Shown in pieces: positions 1 through 9,203 of a stretch of 64,000 nt of DNA; within the stretch, counting starts at the first letter, position 1; every line of letters starts with the position of its first letter. This stretch comes from Planctomycetota bacterium. Lineage in GTDB: Bacteria > Planctomycetota > UBA1135 > GCA-002686595. The position numbers were made by a program, and so were the translations under genes. Under the pieces are notes generated by a model that saw only the letters and a program-made list of their open reading frames with translations, made no database searches and was not told the DNA's origin. The stretch lies in the NCBI GenBank assembly GCA_023150475.1, contig JAKLKU010000005.1, forward strand, positions 1-64,000, given 5' to 3'.

Positions 1-84
1 TCGAGAGGCTGCTGCGCTGGCGCGTTTTTCGGCCCGTTTCCAAGCCGGTTTTGGCGCAGTGATGCGGGGCAGTATCGCGTGGGG

Positions 85-915
85 TCAACGCGCGAGCTCG
101 ACGTCGAAACTCACGCCGAAATACCTCTCGTCGAGCTCGATGCGCGTGGACTCGAAGCCGCTGGCCTCGACCGTGAGCTCGGCGCCGACGAGCGCGGGGA
201 ACGCTTCGAACGCGAAGCGACCGGTCGCGTCGGTCTCCGTGCGCCAACTTCGAGGTTCGGTCGCTTGCGACGCGTCCGAACGCGGCGTGACGACCGTCCA
301 GCGTGCCAGGTGCTCGGCGGGTATGCGTCCGACGAGGGCCGCGCCCGCGATCGGCGAGCCGTCCGCGGAGCGTACGCGGCCGAAGAGCCGCGTCGTCTTC
401 GCCACGACGACCAGCGCGTCGTTGGTCGCGGCGCGCGTCCGCGCCGGCAAGACGGTCACGTATTGCGGCGAACGCACGCCGAAGGTCGCGTCGTCGTCGA
501 GCTCGAGGGCGAACGAACCGTCGGCCGCGGCTTGACCGAGCGAACCCGCGCCGTCGCGCGCCAACGCGACGCGGCCGACCGGTGCGCCGTCGACGTCGAG
601 CACGCGCCCACGCACGACGAAACGCGCCGCGGCGGGCCTCGGCGACTGCTCGGCTGGAGCTTCGGGAGCGGCGAGCGCATCGCGCTCGTCTCCGCCGCGC
701 GCGGGATCGGCGAGGTCGACCGGCGCGGCGCGCGAATCGAGCGCGGCCGCGCCGGCTTTCTCACCGGGCTCGCGCGCGCCGGGCTCGCGCGAACCGGGCT
801 CCTGAACCGGAGGCGTCGCCGGCGCCAACGCCGGTGCAGTGTCGTCGCGTTGCCACACGAAGACCGCCGCGGCGCCGAACACCAGCAGGCATGCAACGAC
901 GAGCCAACGAGTCAT
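85..915 (-). CDS. Membrane-anchored protein with carboxypeptidase-regulatory-like (CpD) domains
   Basis: 276-aa ORF, N-terminal TM (MTRWLVVACLLVFGAAAVFVW), repeated V.G.V...G.P..G.......G.F.L patterns. Confidence 0.7.
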   Translation of the reverse strand: MTRWLVVACLLVFGAAAVFVWQRDDTAPALAPATPPVQEPGSREPGAREPGEKAGAAALDSRAAPVDLADPARGGDERDALAAPEAPAEQSPRPAAARFVVRGRVLDVDGAPVGRVALARDGAGSLGQAAADGSFALELDDDATFGVRSPQYVTVLPARTRAATNDALVVVAKTTRLFGRVRSADGSPIAGAALVGRIPAEHLARWTVVTPRSDASQATEPRSWRTETDATGRFAFEAFPALVGAELTVEASGFESTRIELDERYFGVSFDVELAR

Positions 916-1042
916 CGAGGACTCCGATGGAAGCCGCGCGCGGCCACCGAGGCTCTGGACCGCGTGCGGCGTGTCGAGCCGACGCCGACTGCGGCGCTCG
1001 CGCGAGGCGGGCGCGGCGCAGTCGACGCGACTCGGGCTGCGC

Positions 1043-1714
1043 TCACTTCACCAACGGTTGGAGCAGACCCTGCGCGAACTCGTACTCGTCGGGCGCCCAA
1101 GTCTGCACCAGCGTCGCCGCGTAGCGCTCGAGCTCGGTGCGGTCCTTCAACGCGACGAATCCGCCGCCTTGCTGCTTCGCGAGCGCGACGTGCTCGGACG
1201 CGAACGCACGCACGCCGGCGCGACGGGCGGCCGCGAACTCGTCGGCGATCGCCTTGGCGTCGACTTGTTCCGGCAGGCGCGGCGTGCCGAACCACATCGG
1301 GCCGACGAAGAGGTCGAGCGCTGGTTCGCCGCGCGCGTGATCGAGATCCGCCGGCACGATGACCACCAGGTGGCCCGAACCGACGCCGCGGTTGACGCGC
1401 TCGGCGGTCTGGTCGCCGACGAAGAGCACGGGCTCGTAGCCTTCCTGCGGCACCACGAGGTCCGGATCGACGTCGAGCACGAGCAACCAACCCGCACGCG
1501 ACGACGGCTTCTCCGCGCGCCAGGTGTGCTCGAACCCTTGGTCGAGCACGTAGGGTTGCGCGAAGAGCAGACCACGCACGCCGCCGACGGTCGCGGCCGA
1601 TGACGCGCCGTTTTGCGGTGCGACCGGCGTCTTGGCCTTCATCCACGCGGTGCCCGCGGCGGCGAGCACGGCGACTGCCGCGAAGGAAGAGAGGATCCAG
1701 TGAGAGGTGCGCAT
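1043..1714 (-). CDS. Hypothetical secreted protein
   Basis: 223-aa ORF with signal peptide-like N-terminus; 3 bp from the end of the next minus-strand gene. Confidence 0.65.
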   Translation of the reverse strand: MRTSHWILSSFAAVAVLAAAGTAWMKAKTPVAPQNGASSAATVGGVRGLLFAQPYVLDQGFEHTWRAEKPSSRAGWLLVLDVDPDLVVPQEGYEPVLFVGDQTAERVNRGVGSGHLVVIVPADLDHARGEPALDLFVGPMWFGTPRLPEQVDAKAIADEFAAARRAGVRAFASEHVALAKQQGGGFVALKDRTELERYAATLVQTWAPDEYEFAQGLLQPLVK

Positions 1715-1717
1715 GGC

Positions 1718-3802
1718 TCAGTTCCCTTTCGCGATGATCTCGATGTCGTCGATGCCGACCCGGCCGAGCGTCGCGCCCGGCACGCCGAAGCGGAAGCGGA
1801 TCTTCGCCACCTGCGTGAGGTCGAAGTTCGGCGCGTGCCGCGTGAATGCATCCATCGGAATGCGCAGGGTCGAGAACTCGTTCGCCCAACCGGAACCGGT
1901 GCCCGTTCCCGAGCGCTGGTAGGTCCGCGTGAGCCGGCCGAACGCACCGAAGTCGAGAGTGGTCGTGACGTTGCCGAACACGTCCTCGAGCTCGACGCCG
2001 AACGTGAGCGGCTGGTTCCACGAATCCGTGTTCGGGTGCCGCGTGCCCTGGCACGCGCGGAACGAAAGTGCGACGTCGTCGCTGAAGTCCTTCTGCGACG
2101 TGAGCACGTCGAACGTCAGGCTCGACGGAGTCGTCCAATCGAAGACGAGACCACGCTGCGTGTCCCCGCTGATCGCGCGGCACATGCCGTTCATCGGGAC
2201 GCCGGAGCTCCACGAGAACGAGCCGTCCAGGTCCTGCATCAGACCTTCGAACGGATTCGCGACCGCGACGTTGACCGCGGCACCGGAGCTCGACGTGTTG
2301 AGCGCCGTGTTGGTCTGGAAGTCGTCGACGACGAAGTTGCCGGTGCCGGCCGCGTCCTTGTGCTCGTTCGCGACGATCACGTTCGCCGGGATGGACGCCG
2401 AGTGGAAGTCGTCGTACGTCCGCTCGAAGTAGTCGCGCGCGGCGACGCTGCCTTCGGTGTAGTGCTTGACGAGCGCGAGGTAGTTGCTGAGCACGACGGG
2501 GTGCGTGCCGGCCTTGCCGATCAGGTTCGGACCGGTGCACCAACAGTTGCCGGACTGATTGTGGAAGTCCGCGTGGCCGGCGCCTTGGATCGAGTGGAAC
2601 GTCTTGTCGCCGATCGAACGCTCGTAGATCGGCGTCGACTGCACGATCGCGTTCGTCGGACCGCCAGTGACGTCCGAATCCGACGCGCCGACGAACATGT
2701 GGTAGTTCACCGAGAACGGGTTGATCTGCGCGACCGAGAGGAACTCGGTCGGTGCGATCGAACTGACGAGCTTCACGCCGCTCGGCAAGTAGTTGACCGG
2801 GATGTACGCGCCGGTCGCGATCTTGTTGTAGGCGCGCACGACGCCTTCACCACCGCGGCTGTGGCCGATCCACACGATGCGCGTCGGATCGAGGTGTCCG
2901 GCGAGCGCGCCGTTCTGGATCGATCCTTGGTTGGTGAAGATGTAGTCGGTGTTGGTCAACGTCGTGACGGAAGCCGACTCCGGTCCGGGCACCGTGTTGT
3001 TCTGGTGGCTCATCACCACGCAGCCCCAGGACGCGAGGTGGTAGCCGATGTGGTCGTACCACCGATAGTCGTGTCCGTTGCCGTGGCTGATGACGACGAG
3101 CGGCAGGACCCCGAGTTGATCGATGTTGGTCGGGTAATAGGTGTCCTGACCGAGGAACGAGCCGCCGGAGTATTGGATCTCGGTGACGGCGTACGGTCCC
3201 GGCAGGCCGGGATCCTCGACGACGAAGAAACCGGGTTCTCCGGCGAAGCCGTCGATCGCGTCGCCGGCTCCGAGGAAGCCGTCCTGGTCGAAGTCGACCA
3301 CGACGTCGTACGGCACGCCGAGATCCGCGCCCGCATCGGCATTCAACGTGCCGTTGTCGAGCATCACCGTGTTCGCCTGGATCGTGCCCGGCTGGAACGT
3401 GAAGTTCGTCGGCGCGCCACGCGCGTCGATCAGCGTTCCATCGGCGATCCACTGCGCCATCGTCTTGTGCGCGACGACGTAGATGTCGGCGTTCTGCCCG
3501 ACGAAGCTCGGGTAGCGCGTCGGATCGATCGCGAGCGACACTCGCTTGCCGATCTCGACGGTGCGCACGTAGTGGAAGTGGGGATAGGCGGAGAGCGACT
3601 CACCGGCGAGTTCGATGTCGAGCACGCCGAGCCGCGGCTCGGGGGTGACGGCCGTGCCGTGACCGGAGGCCAAGGAGCTGGCGCCGACGGTCTGCGCGGC
3701 GGCGGGTGCGGCGAGCGCGCCGAAAGCGAACAGCGCGGCGATCGCCGACGGCGCCGCGACGCGTTGGACGGCTGCGAGAGCCGTGGAACGATCTCGATGC
3801 AT
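1718..3802 (-). CDS. Secreted alpha/beta hydrolase (dienelactone hydrolase/PETase-like fold)
   Basis: Start chosen at MHRDRSTALAAV with signal peptide; LPLVVISHGNGHDYR, WIGHSRGGEG nucleophile elbow, GAGHADFHN. Confidence 0.75.
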   Translation of the reverse strand: MHRDRSTALAAVQRVAAPSAIAALFAFGALAAPAAAQTVGASSLASGHGTAVTPEPRLGVLDIELAGESLSAYPHFHYVRTVEIGKRVSLAIDPTRYPSFVGQNADIYVVAHKTMAQWIADGTLIDARGAPTNFTFQPGTIQANTVMLDNGTLNADAGADLGVPYDVVVDFDQDGFLGAGDAIDGFAGEPGFFVVEDPGLPGPYAVTEIQYSGGSFLGQDTYYPTNIDQLGVLPLVVISHGNGHDYRWYDHIGYHLASWGCVVMSHQNNTVPGPESASVTTLTNTDYIFTNQGSIQNGALAGHLDPTRIVWIGHSRGGEGVVRAYNKIATGAYIPVNYLPSGVKLVSSIAPTEFLSVAQINPFSVNYHMFVGASDSDVTGGPTNAIVQSTPIYERSIGDKTFHSIQGAGHADFHNQSGNCWCTGPNLIGKAGTHPVVLSNYLALVKHYTEGSVAARDYFERTYDDFHSASIPANVIVANEHKDAAGTGNFVVDDFQTNTALNTSSSGAAVNVAVANPFEGLMQDLDGSFSWSSGVPMNGMCRAISGDTQRGLVFDWTTPSSLTFDVLTSQKDFSDDVALSFRACQGTRHPNTDSWNQPLTFGVELEDVFGNVTTTLDFGAFGRLTRTYQRSGTGTGSGWANEFSTLRIPMDAFTRHAPNFDLTQVAKIRFRFGVPGATLGRVGIDDIEIIAKGN

Positions 3803-4134
3803 GACGAGTTCCTGAGGATGCTGGGCTCGACCACCCGACGCTCGGAGGCGCGGCGATTCGCCGAGCTCGTCCCGAGGTCCGCGTGCGGTCTGCCGACGCA
3901 CCCTGAGACTCTAACCGGGCCTCGGAGCGCCGTGGTCGCGACGGCCACGATTCCAGCCGCCCAGAAGGAGTTTCGCGCTCGTGCAGCCGAGCTCGTCCCG
4001 ACCGCGTGATCACCCGGCGCGCGGCGCGGCGCGGACGCACGCACGAGTTCTCGGGCCCGAGCGTTGTCGCACGCGGCTTCGCTCCAGATACTCTGCCGCT
4101 CGCGCTCCGACCGTGCGCGTACGCCGAGGTGCCC

Positions 4135-5424
4135 ATGTTCGACCGGTATCGATTGATCGCGAGCTGCTTGCTCGCCGTCGCTCTCGCGGGCTGCGAATCC
4201 GCCGACAAGTCGCCGAGTGCTCCGCCGTCCGCGGAGGCGCCGGCCGTCGCGCAGGAACCCCAAGTGGGCGAGCCCGAACCGACCGTCACCGAAGTCGTGA
4301 TGCTCGAGGACGACGAGGACGAACCTCCGCACGACGGTGCGTGGCTCTACGAGCGCAACTGCGCCGGTTGCCACAACACGAACGGCGACGGGCAAGGCCC
4401 GACGATGCAGCAGTTGAAGCTCAAGGCTCGCGACTTCAAACGAGGCGGCTTCGCATTCGGCAACACGCGCGAGGCGATCTACCGCACGATCACCGCCGGC
4501 ATGCCCGGCAGCGACGTGATGCCGTCGTTCAAGGTCTCGCTGACCGAAGAAGAGCGCTGGTTGATCGCCGAGCACGTGCTGACGCTCTGCCCGGCGCCCG
4601 AGGAGCGCGCGCAGAACACGCGGCTCGTCGTCGCGCTCGAGCCGCAGATCGCGCGTGGACTCCTGCCGCCGATCGCCGAAGGCAAACCGCGCTGGCCGCG
4701 CGGCTTGTTGCTCGGCACGCCGGAAGGACTAACGTTCGAGTACCGCGTCGACGACGTGCGGCTGCTCGCCGTGCGGCAAGGCGAGTTCGCCGATCGCACC
4801 GACTGGAACGACCGCGGTGGCGGCGAGCTCGTGCCGCTCGGCAAGGCGTTCTACGTGCCGGGCGCGGGCGATCCGCCGCCGACGTTCGCGCTGCTGCAGA
4901 GCGGACAGGAACGTGAGCTCGCGGCGCGGCTCGAGACGACGCTCGCGAAACGCGCCGAGCTCGGGCTCGACTACGAACTCGTCGACAAACGCGGCGAACG
5001 GCAGGCCTGGGTGTCCGAGCGCTTGCGCGTCGAAGCGCTGTCGATCGGCGGGGCCTTCACGCGTCGTTTCGGTTTCCGCGGCGGCGCGCAGGCCGCGAAC
5101 GTGCTCGTCGACCTCGCGCGCAACGGCAGCGAAGGCGCGTGGGTACGCGGCGAACCGAGCGGCTGGCAAGCGGTCGGCCAGTTGATGCGCGGACCCTTGC
5201 CCGAGGACGGTTGGCTCGTCGCGCGTCGCGGCGACAGCTTCGAACTCGTGCACGTGCGCGCCGACAAGAACGTGAAGCTGCTGCGCGATTCGACCGGCTT
5301 GCGTTTCTTCGTGCCGGTGTTCGCCGGCGGCGACCAAGAGGTCGAACTCGCCGTCACGTTCGTGCTCGCCGCGGAATGGAACGAAGAACTGCTCGCGAAA
5401 CTCGGCCGGGAGCTCCAACGATGA
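4135..5424 (+). CDS. c-type cytochrome lipoprotein
   Basis: Lipobox LAVALAGC; heme motif CAGCH (YERNCAGCHNTNGDGQGP); ATGA overlap with next gene. Confidence 0.8.
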   Translation: MFDRYRLIASCLLAVALAGCESADKSPSAPPSAEAPAVAQEPQVGEPEPTVTEVVMLEDDEDEPPHDGAWLYERNCAGCHNTNGDGQGPTMQQLKLKARDFKRGGFAFGNTREAIYRTITAGMPGSDVMPSFKVSLTEEERWLIAEHVLTLCPAPEERAQNTRLVVALEPQIARGLLPPIAEGKPRWPRGLLLGTPEGLTFEYRVDDVRLLAVRQGEFADRTDWNDRGGGELVPLGKAFYVPGAGDPPPTFALLQSGQERELAARLETTLAKRAELGLDYELVDKRGERQAWVSERLRVEALSIGGAFTRRFGFRGGAQAANVLVDLARNGSEGAWVRGEPSGWQAVGQLMRGPLPEDGWLVARRGDSFELVHVRADKNVKLLRDSTGLRFFVPVFAGGDQEVELAVTFVLAAEWNEELLAKLGRELQR

Positions 5425-8177
5425 AGTCCACCTCGCTGCACGCGCTCTGCGCGCCCGTCCACGCCGCGACGCCCGTGGCGCTCGCTCTGCTCGCCTTCTC
5501 CGCGCCGGACGCCGCAGCCGCGCCCGCGCAAGTCGCCGACGTCGACGAGAGCGCGTACTACTCCGTCGACTACCTCGTGCCGCCCGACGGCTCACGCGTC
5601 GAAGTCGGCGGCATGGACTTCCTGCCCGACGGCCGGCTCGTCGTCAGCACGCGCCGCGGCCAAGTGTGGCTCGTCTCGAACCCGCTCGCCGCCGATCCCA
5701 AGGACGCGAAGTTCGCGCTCTTCGCGGAGGGACTGCAAGAAGGGCTCGGACTGCGCGTCGTCGACGGCAAGATCCACTTGGTGCAGCGCAGCGAGCTCTC
5801 GGTGCTCAGCGACACCGACGGCGACGATCGGTGCGACCGCATCGACACGCTCTGCGACGATTGGGGCGTCTCCGGTCACTACCACGAGTTCGCGTTCGGC
5901 TTGCCGCGCGATCCGCTCGGCAACTTCTACGTCTCGCTCAACGTCTCGTTCGGCGACCCGCAGTGGTGGCACGGACGTTCGACGGTCCCCTACCGCGGTT
6001 GGGTCGTGCAGATCTCGCCGGACGGCAAGCTCACGCCGTTCGCCTCGGGCTTCCGCAGTCCCGCGGGCATCGGCGCGAACGCCGAAGGCGAGATCTTCGT
6101 CACCGAGAACCAAGGCGACTGGATGCCCGCGTGTCCGCTGTTCCACGTCGAGAAGGGCGGCTTCTACGGCCATCCGGCGTCGCTCGCGTGGACCGACGAG
6201 TACGTCGCCGCGGGGAAGAAGCCGACCGATACCGACCCGCCCGACGTGCCGCGCAAACCGGCGGCGCTCTGGATCCCCTACGACTGGGCGCGTTCTGCGG
6301 CCGAGATGGCGGTCGACAGCACCGGCGGCAAGTTCGGTCCGTTCGCCGGACAGATGTTCATCTCCGAGCTGACGAACGGGCTCGTCCTGCGCGCGGACCT
6401 CGAGCGCGTGCAAGGCGTGTGGCAAGGCGCGATCCTGCCGTTCCGCCAACACGTCGGTTCCGCGGTGCGCTTGAAGTTCGCGGACGACGGCACGCTCTTC
6501 TGCGGCTTCACCGATCGCGGTTGGGGCGGCCAGGCGCCGGGCGACGGCATCGCGCGCATCCGTTGGACGAAACGGCAACCGCTCGAGATCGAGCACGTGA
6601 GGCTCGTGCCGGACGGACTGCGCGTCGAGTTCACGAAGCCGCTCGCCGAGACGGCGGGCATGTTGCCCGCGCACCACGTGCAGTCGTACGACTACGACTA
6701 CTGGTGGGAGTACGGCTCGCCGGTGCGCCACGCGAAGGAGCTCACGCCCGCGAACATCGCGAAGAGCGCCGACGGCAAGGCGCTGATCCTCGGTGGACTC
6801 GGACTCGAGGCCGGCACGGTGGTGCGCGTGAAGCTCGGTTCGATCGTCGCGAAGGACGGCACGCCGCTCCTGCACGACGAATTCGCTTACACGATCAACC
6901 AACTCGTCGACGGTCCGCGAAGCGACGTGTTGGTCGCGAAACGCGTCGAGCCGCCCGCGGTGCGCGAGCGTTGGGAGGAGGGCATGCTCTTCCTGACCGA
7001 CGGTGACGCGCTCGACGCGTGGCGAGGCGACGGCTGGCGCGCGGCACGCAGCGTCGAGCTCGACGGCGCGGAGCCGCGGCGGCTCGCGGCGACGTTCCCG
7101 AAGCCCGACACCGACGAACGCGGTTTCGTGCTCACCAACGTCGGCGCGGACGCTCCCGCGGCGCTGCACGACCTCGAAAGCCGTTTCGCGTTCGGCGACG
7201 TCGACCTGCACGTCGACTTCATGCTGCCGAAGGACGGCAACTCGGGCATCTACCTGATGGGCCGCTACGAAGTGCAACTGCGCGACTCCGCCGGCAAGTC
7301 GCCGCTCGAATCGGGCGACTGCGGCGGCATCTACGCAGGCGAGGGCTTCGACGGCTCCGCGCCGCTCTTCCAAGGCTTCCGCGGCGCCGGCGAGTGGCAC
7401 GGGCTCGACATCCGCTTCCGCGCGCCGCGCTTCGACGCGAGCGGCAAGAAGATCGCGAACGCGAAGTTCGAGCGCGTGCTGATCGACGACGTGCTCCTGC
7501 AGGAGAACGTCGAAGTGCCCGGTCCGACTCACGGCGGCGTCGGGGGTCCGGGCGGCGAAGTCGCGTTCGCGCCGCTGCGCATCCAAGGCGATCACGGGCC
7601 GGTCGCGATCCGCGGCGTCCGTGTGCGCGCGAAGACTCCGCCGGACGACCAAGGTTGGACGCGGATCTTCAACGGCAAGAACCTGGACGGTTGGCAGATC
7701 TCCGACGGCGGCAAGTGGAAGGTCGTCGACGGCGCGATCGTCGGCACCGGACCGGCGAGCCACCTCTTCAGTCCGCGCGGCGATTACCGGAACGTCGAGT
7801 TCCGCGCCAAGGTGAAGATCAACGGCGGCGGCAACTCCGGCATGTACTTCCGCGCGGCGTTCGGTCCGGGCTGGCCGGCCGGGTACGAAGCGCAAGTCAA
7901 CTCGACGTTCCCGCCCGATCCGCAGCGCACGGGCTCCTTCTACAACCACGTGCCGATCAAGACGCGTCTCGTGCCGCCGGACACCTGGTTCACGCAACAC
8001 GTGATCTGCCGCGACGAAGCGGACGGCGTGCGCGTGATCGTCGAAGTGAACGACGTGGTCGTCGTCGACACGCTCGACAAGGAGCGCAAGTTCGCGAGCG
8101 GGCACGTCGCGCTGCAGCAGCACCACGACGGCTCGGTCGTCACCTACAAGGACCTCGAGATCCGCGAGTTGCCCTGA
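5421..8177 (+). CDS. Secreted glucose/sorbosone dehydrogenase-like beta-propeller plus two DUF1080 (3-keto-disaccharide hydrolase) domains
   Basis: Signal peptide; propeller-like DFLPDGRLVVSTRRGQVWLV; IFNGKNLDGWQISDGGKWKVVDGAIVG and FELRAKVKINGGGNSGMYFRA-type DUF1080 signatures. Confidence 0.8.
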   Translation: MKSTSLHALCAPVHAATPVALALLAFSAPDAAAAPAQVADVDESAYYSVDYLVPPDGSRVEVGGMDFLPDGRLVVSTRRGQVWLVSNPLAADPKDAKFALFAEGLQEGLGLRVVDGKIHLVQRSELSVLSDTDGDDRCDRIDTLCDDWGVSGHYHEFAFGLPRDPLGNFYVSLNVSFGDPQWWHGRSTVPYRGWVVQISPDGKLTPFASGFRSPAGIGANAEGEIFVTENQGDWMPACPLFHVEKGGFYGHPASLAWTDEYVAAGKKPTDTDPPDVPRKPAALWIPYDWARSAAEMAVDSTGGKFGPFAGQMFISELTNGLVLRADLERVQGVWQGAILPFRQHVGSAVRLKFADDGTLFCGFTDRGWGGQAPGDGIARIRWTKRQPLEIEHVRLVPDGLRVEFTKPLAETAGMLPAHHVQSYDYDYWWEYGSPVRHAKELTPANIAKSADGKALILGGLGLEAGTVVRVKLGSIVAKDGTPLLHDEFAYTINQLVDGPRSDVLVAKRVEPPAVRERWEEGMLFLTDGDALDAWRGDGWRAARSVELDGAEPRRLAATFPKPDTDERGFVLTNVGADAPAALHDLESRFAFGDVDLHVDFMLPKDGNSGIYLMGRYEVQLRDSAGKSPLESGDCGGIYAGEGFDGSAPLFQGFRGAGEWHGLDIRFRAPRFDASGKKIANAKFERVLIDDVLLQENVEVPGPTHGGVGGPGGEVAFAPLRIQGDHGPVAIRGVRVRAKTPPDDQGWTRIFNGKNLDGWQISDGGKWKVVDGAIVGTGPASHLFSPRGDYRNVEFRAKVKINGGGNSGMYFRAAFGPGWPAGYEAQVNSTFPPDPQRTGSFYNHVPIKTRLVPPDTWFTQHVICRDEADGVRVIVEVNDVVVVDTLDKERKFASGHVALQQHHDGSVVTYKDLEIRELP

Positions 8178-8250
8178 ACGAGCGCGCGCCCGAGCGTTCG
8201 CCGCGAACCACGTTCACGGGTCGCGCTCGGGCCGCGCACGGCGAGCTCGA

Positions 8251-8985
8251 TCAGAACGAGATCCGCGCGTCGAGGCCGATGCGGTCGTCGTCCTCGAGGA
8301 ACGTCGCCGTCGCGCCGACGCTCAGGAACTCGAGGACGTGGACGCGCAGCCCCGCCTCCCACGCGCCGATCCGATCGTCGCTGAAGAGGGCTTCCCGGTC
8401 GTGCCAGCGGTAGCCGCCGTCGAGCTCGAGTCCCCCGCCGGCCCACGGCACCGCCATCCAGCGCCCACCGACGAAAGCCATCACGCCGGAGTTGGTGTCG
8501 TCGAGGTTCGAGAAGTCGTCGCTCGAGAGGTCGTCGTAGACCCACGCGGCTTCGCCGACGACGTCGAACCGTGGCGACAGCGAGAAGTGGAGCCCCGCGC
8601 CCAGCGCGAACGTGTCGTTGTCGACGTCGCCGGAGCCTGCGCCGACTTTCGCGTCCTTCAACGTCTCCGCGGAGTACTCGCCGAAGACGTGGAGCACTTC
8701 GAAGAGCCCGAGCGACACGCGAGCGTACACGGCGTCGCTCGATTCGTCGTACGCGTCGACGTCGGTCGAGTAGTAGCCCGCTTGCAGGTACGTGTAGCTG
8801 AAGCACGAGTCGGCGTTGGTTTCGAACGGGCTCGGCGAGCTCGCGACGGAGCGGCTGAGCGCGTCGAGCCGCGGCTCGAGGAGCGACGCGTCGGCCGACG
8901 TGTTGGCGAGGAGTTCGGCCGAAGCCGCGGACTCGGCCGCATGCACGGCGACGAGGCATCCGACGATCGAAAGGAACGGCAGCAT
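8251..8985 (-). CDS. Outer-membrane beta-barrel-like protein
   Basis: Signal peptide; alternating aromatic strands (YTYLQAGYYSTDVDAYDESSDAVYARVSLGLFEVLHVFGEY), C-terminal aromatic residue. Confidence 0.6.
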   Translation of the reverse strand: MLPFLSIVGCLVAVHAAESAASAELLANTSADASLLEPRLDALSRSVASSPSPFETNADSCFSYTYLQAGYYSTDVDAYDESSDAVYARVSLGLFEVLHVFGEYSAETLKDAKVGAGSGDVDNDTFALGAGLHFSLSPRFDVVGEAAWVYDDLSSDDFSNLDDTNSGVMAFVGGRWMAVPWAGGGLELDGGYRWHDREALFSDDRIGAWEAGLRVHVLEFLSVGATATFLEDDDRIGLDARISF

Positions 8986-9203
8986 GGTGGAAGCTCCGAA
9001 GCGGGTCCGTGGGGATGGGCGCGAAGGGTAGCGCCGTTGGTTGCCCGCCGCAGCCCGAGCTCGCGCCGCCGGCGCTCGCGTGGCCCGCGTTCGAGCCCCT
9101 CGCCCCGCGCCGCCACCGCGCTCGATGCCCGAGGGAACGTGGCCAAGCGGTGCAGCGCGCGCTCAGGCGCTCGCGTCCGGCGGCCGATAGTTGGAGCGCC
9201 CCC

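Noticed and set aside
5592-8126. 844-aa minus-strand ORF opposite the DUF1080 gene
   Set aside because: Shadow ORF; the plus-strand protein has recognisable domains and coupled start
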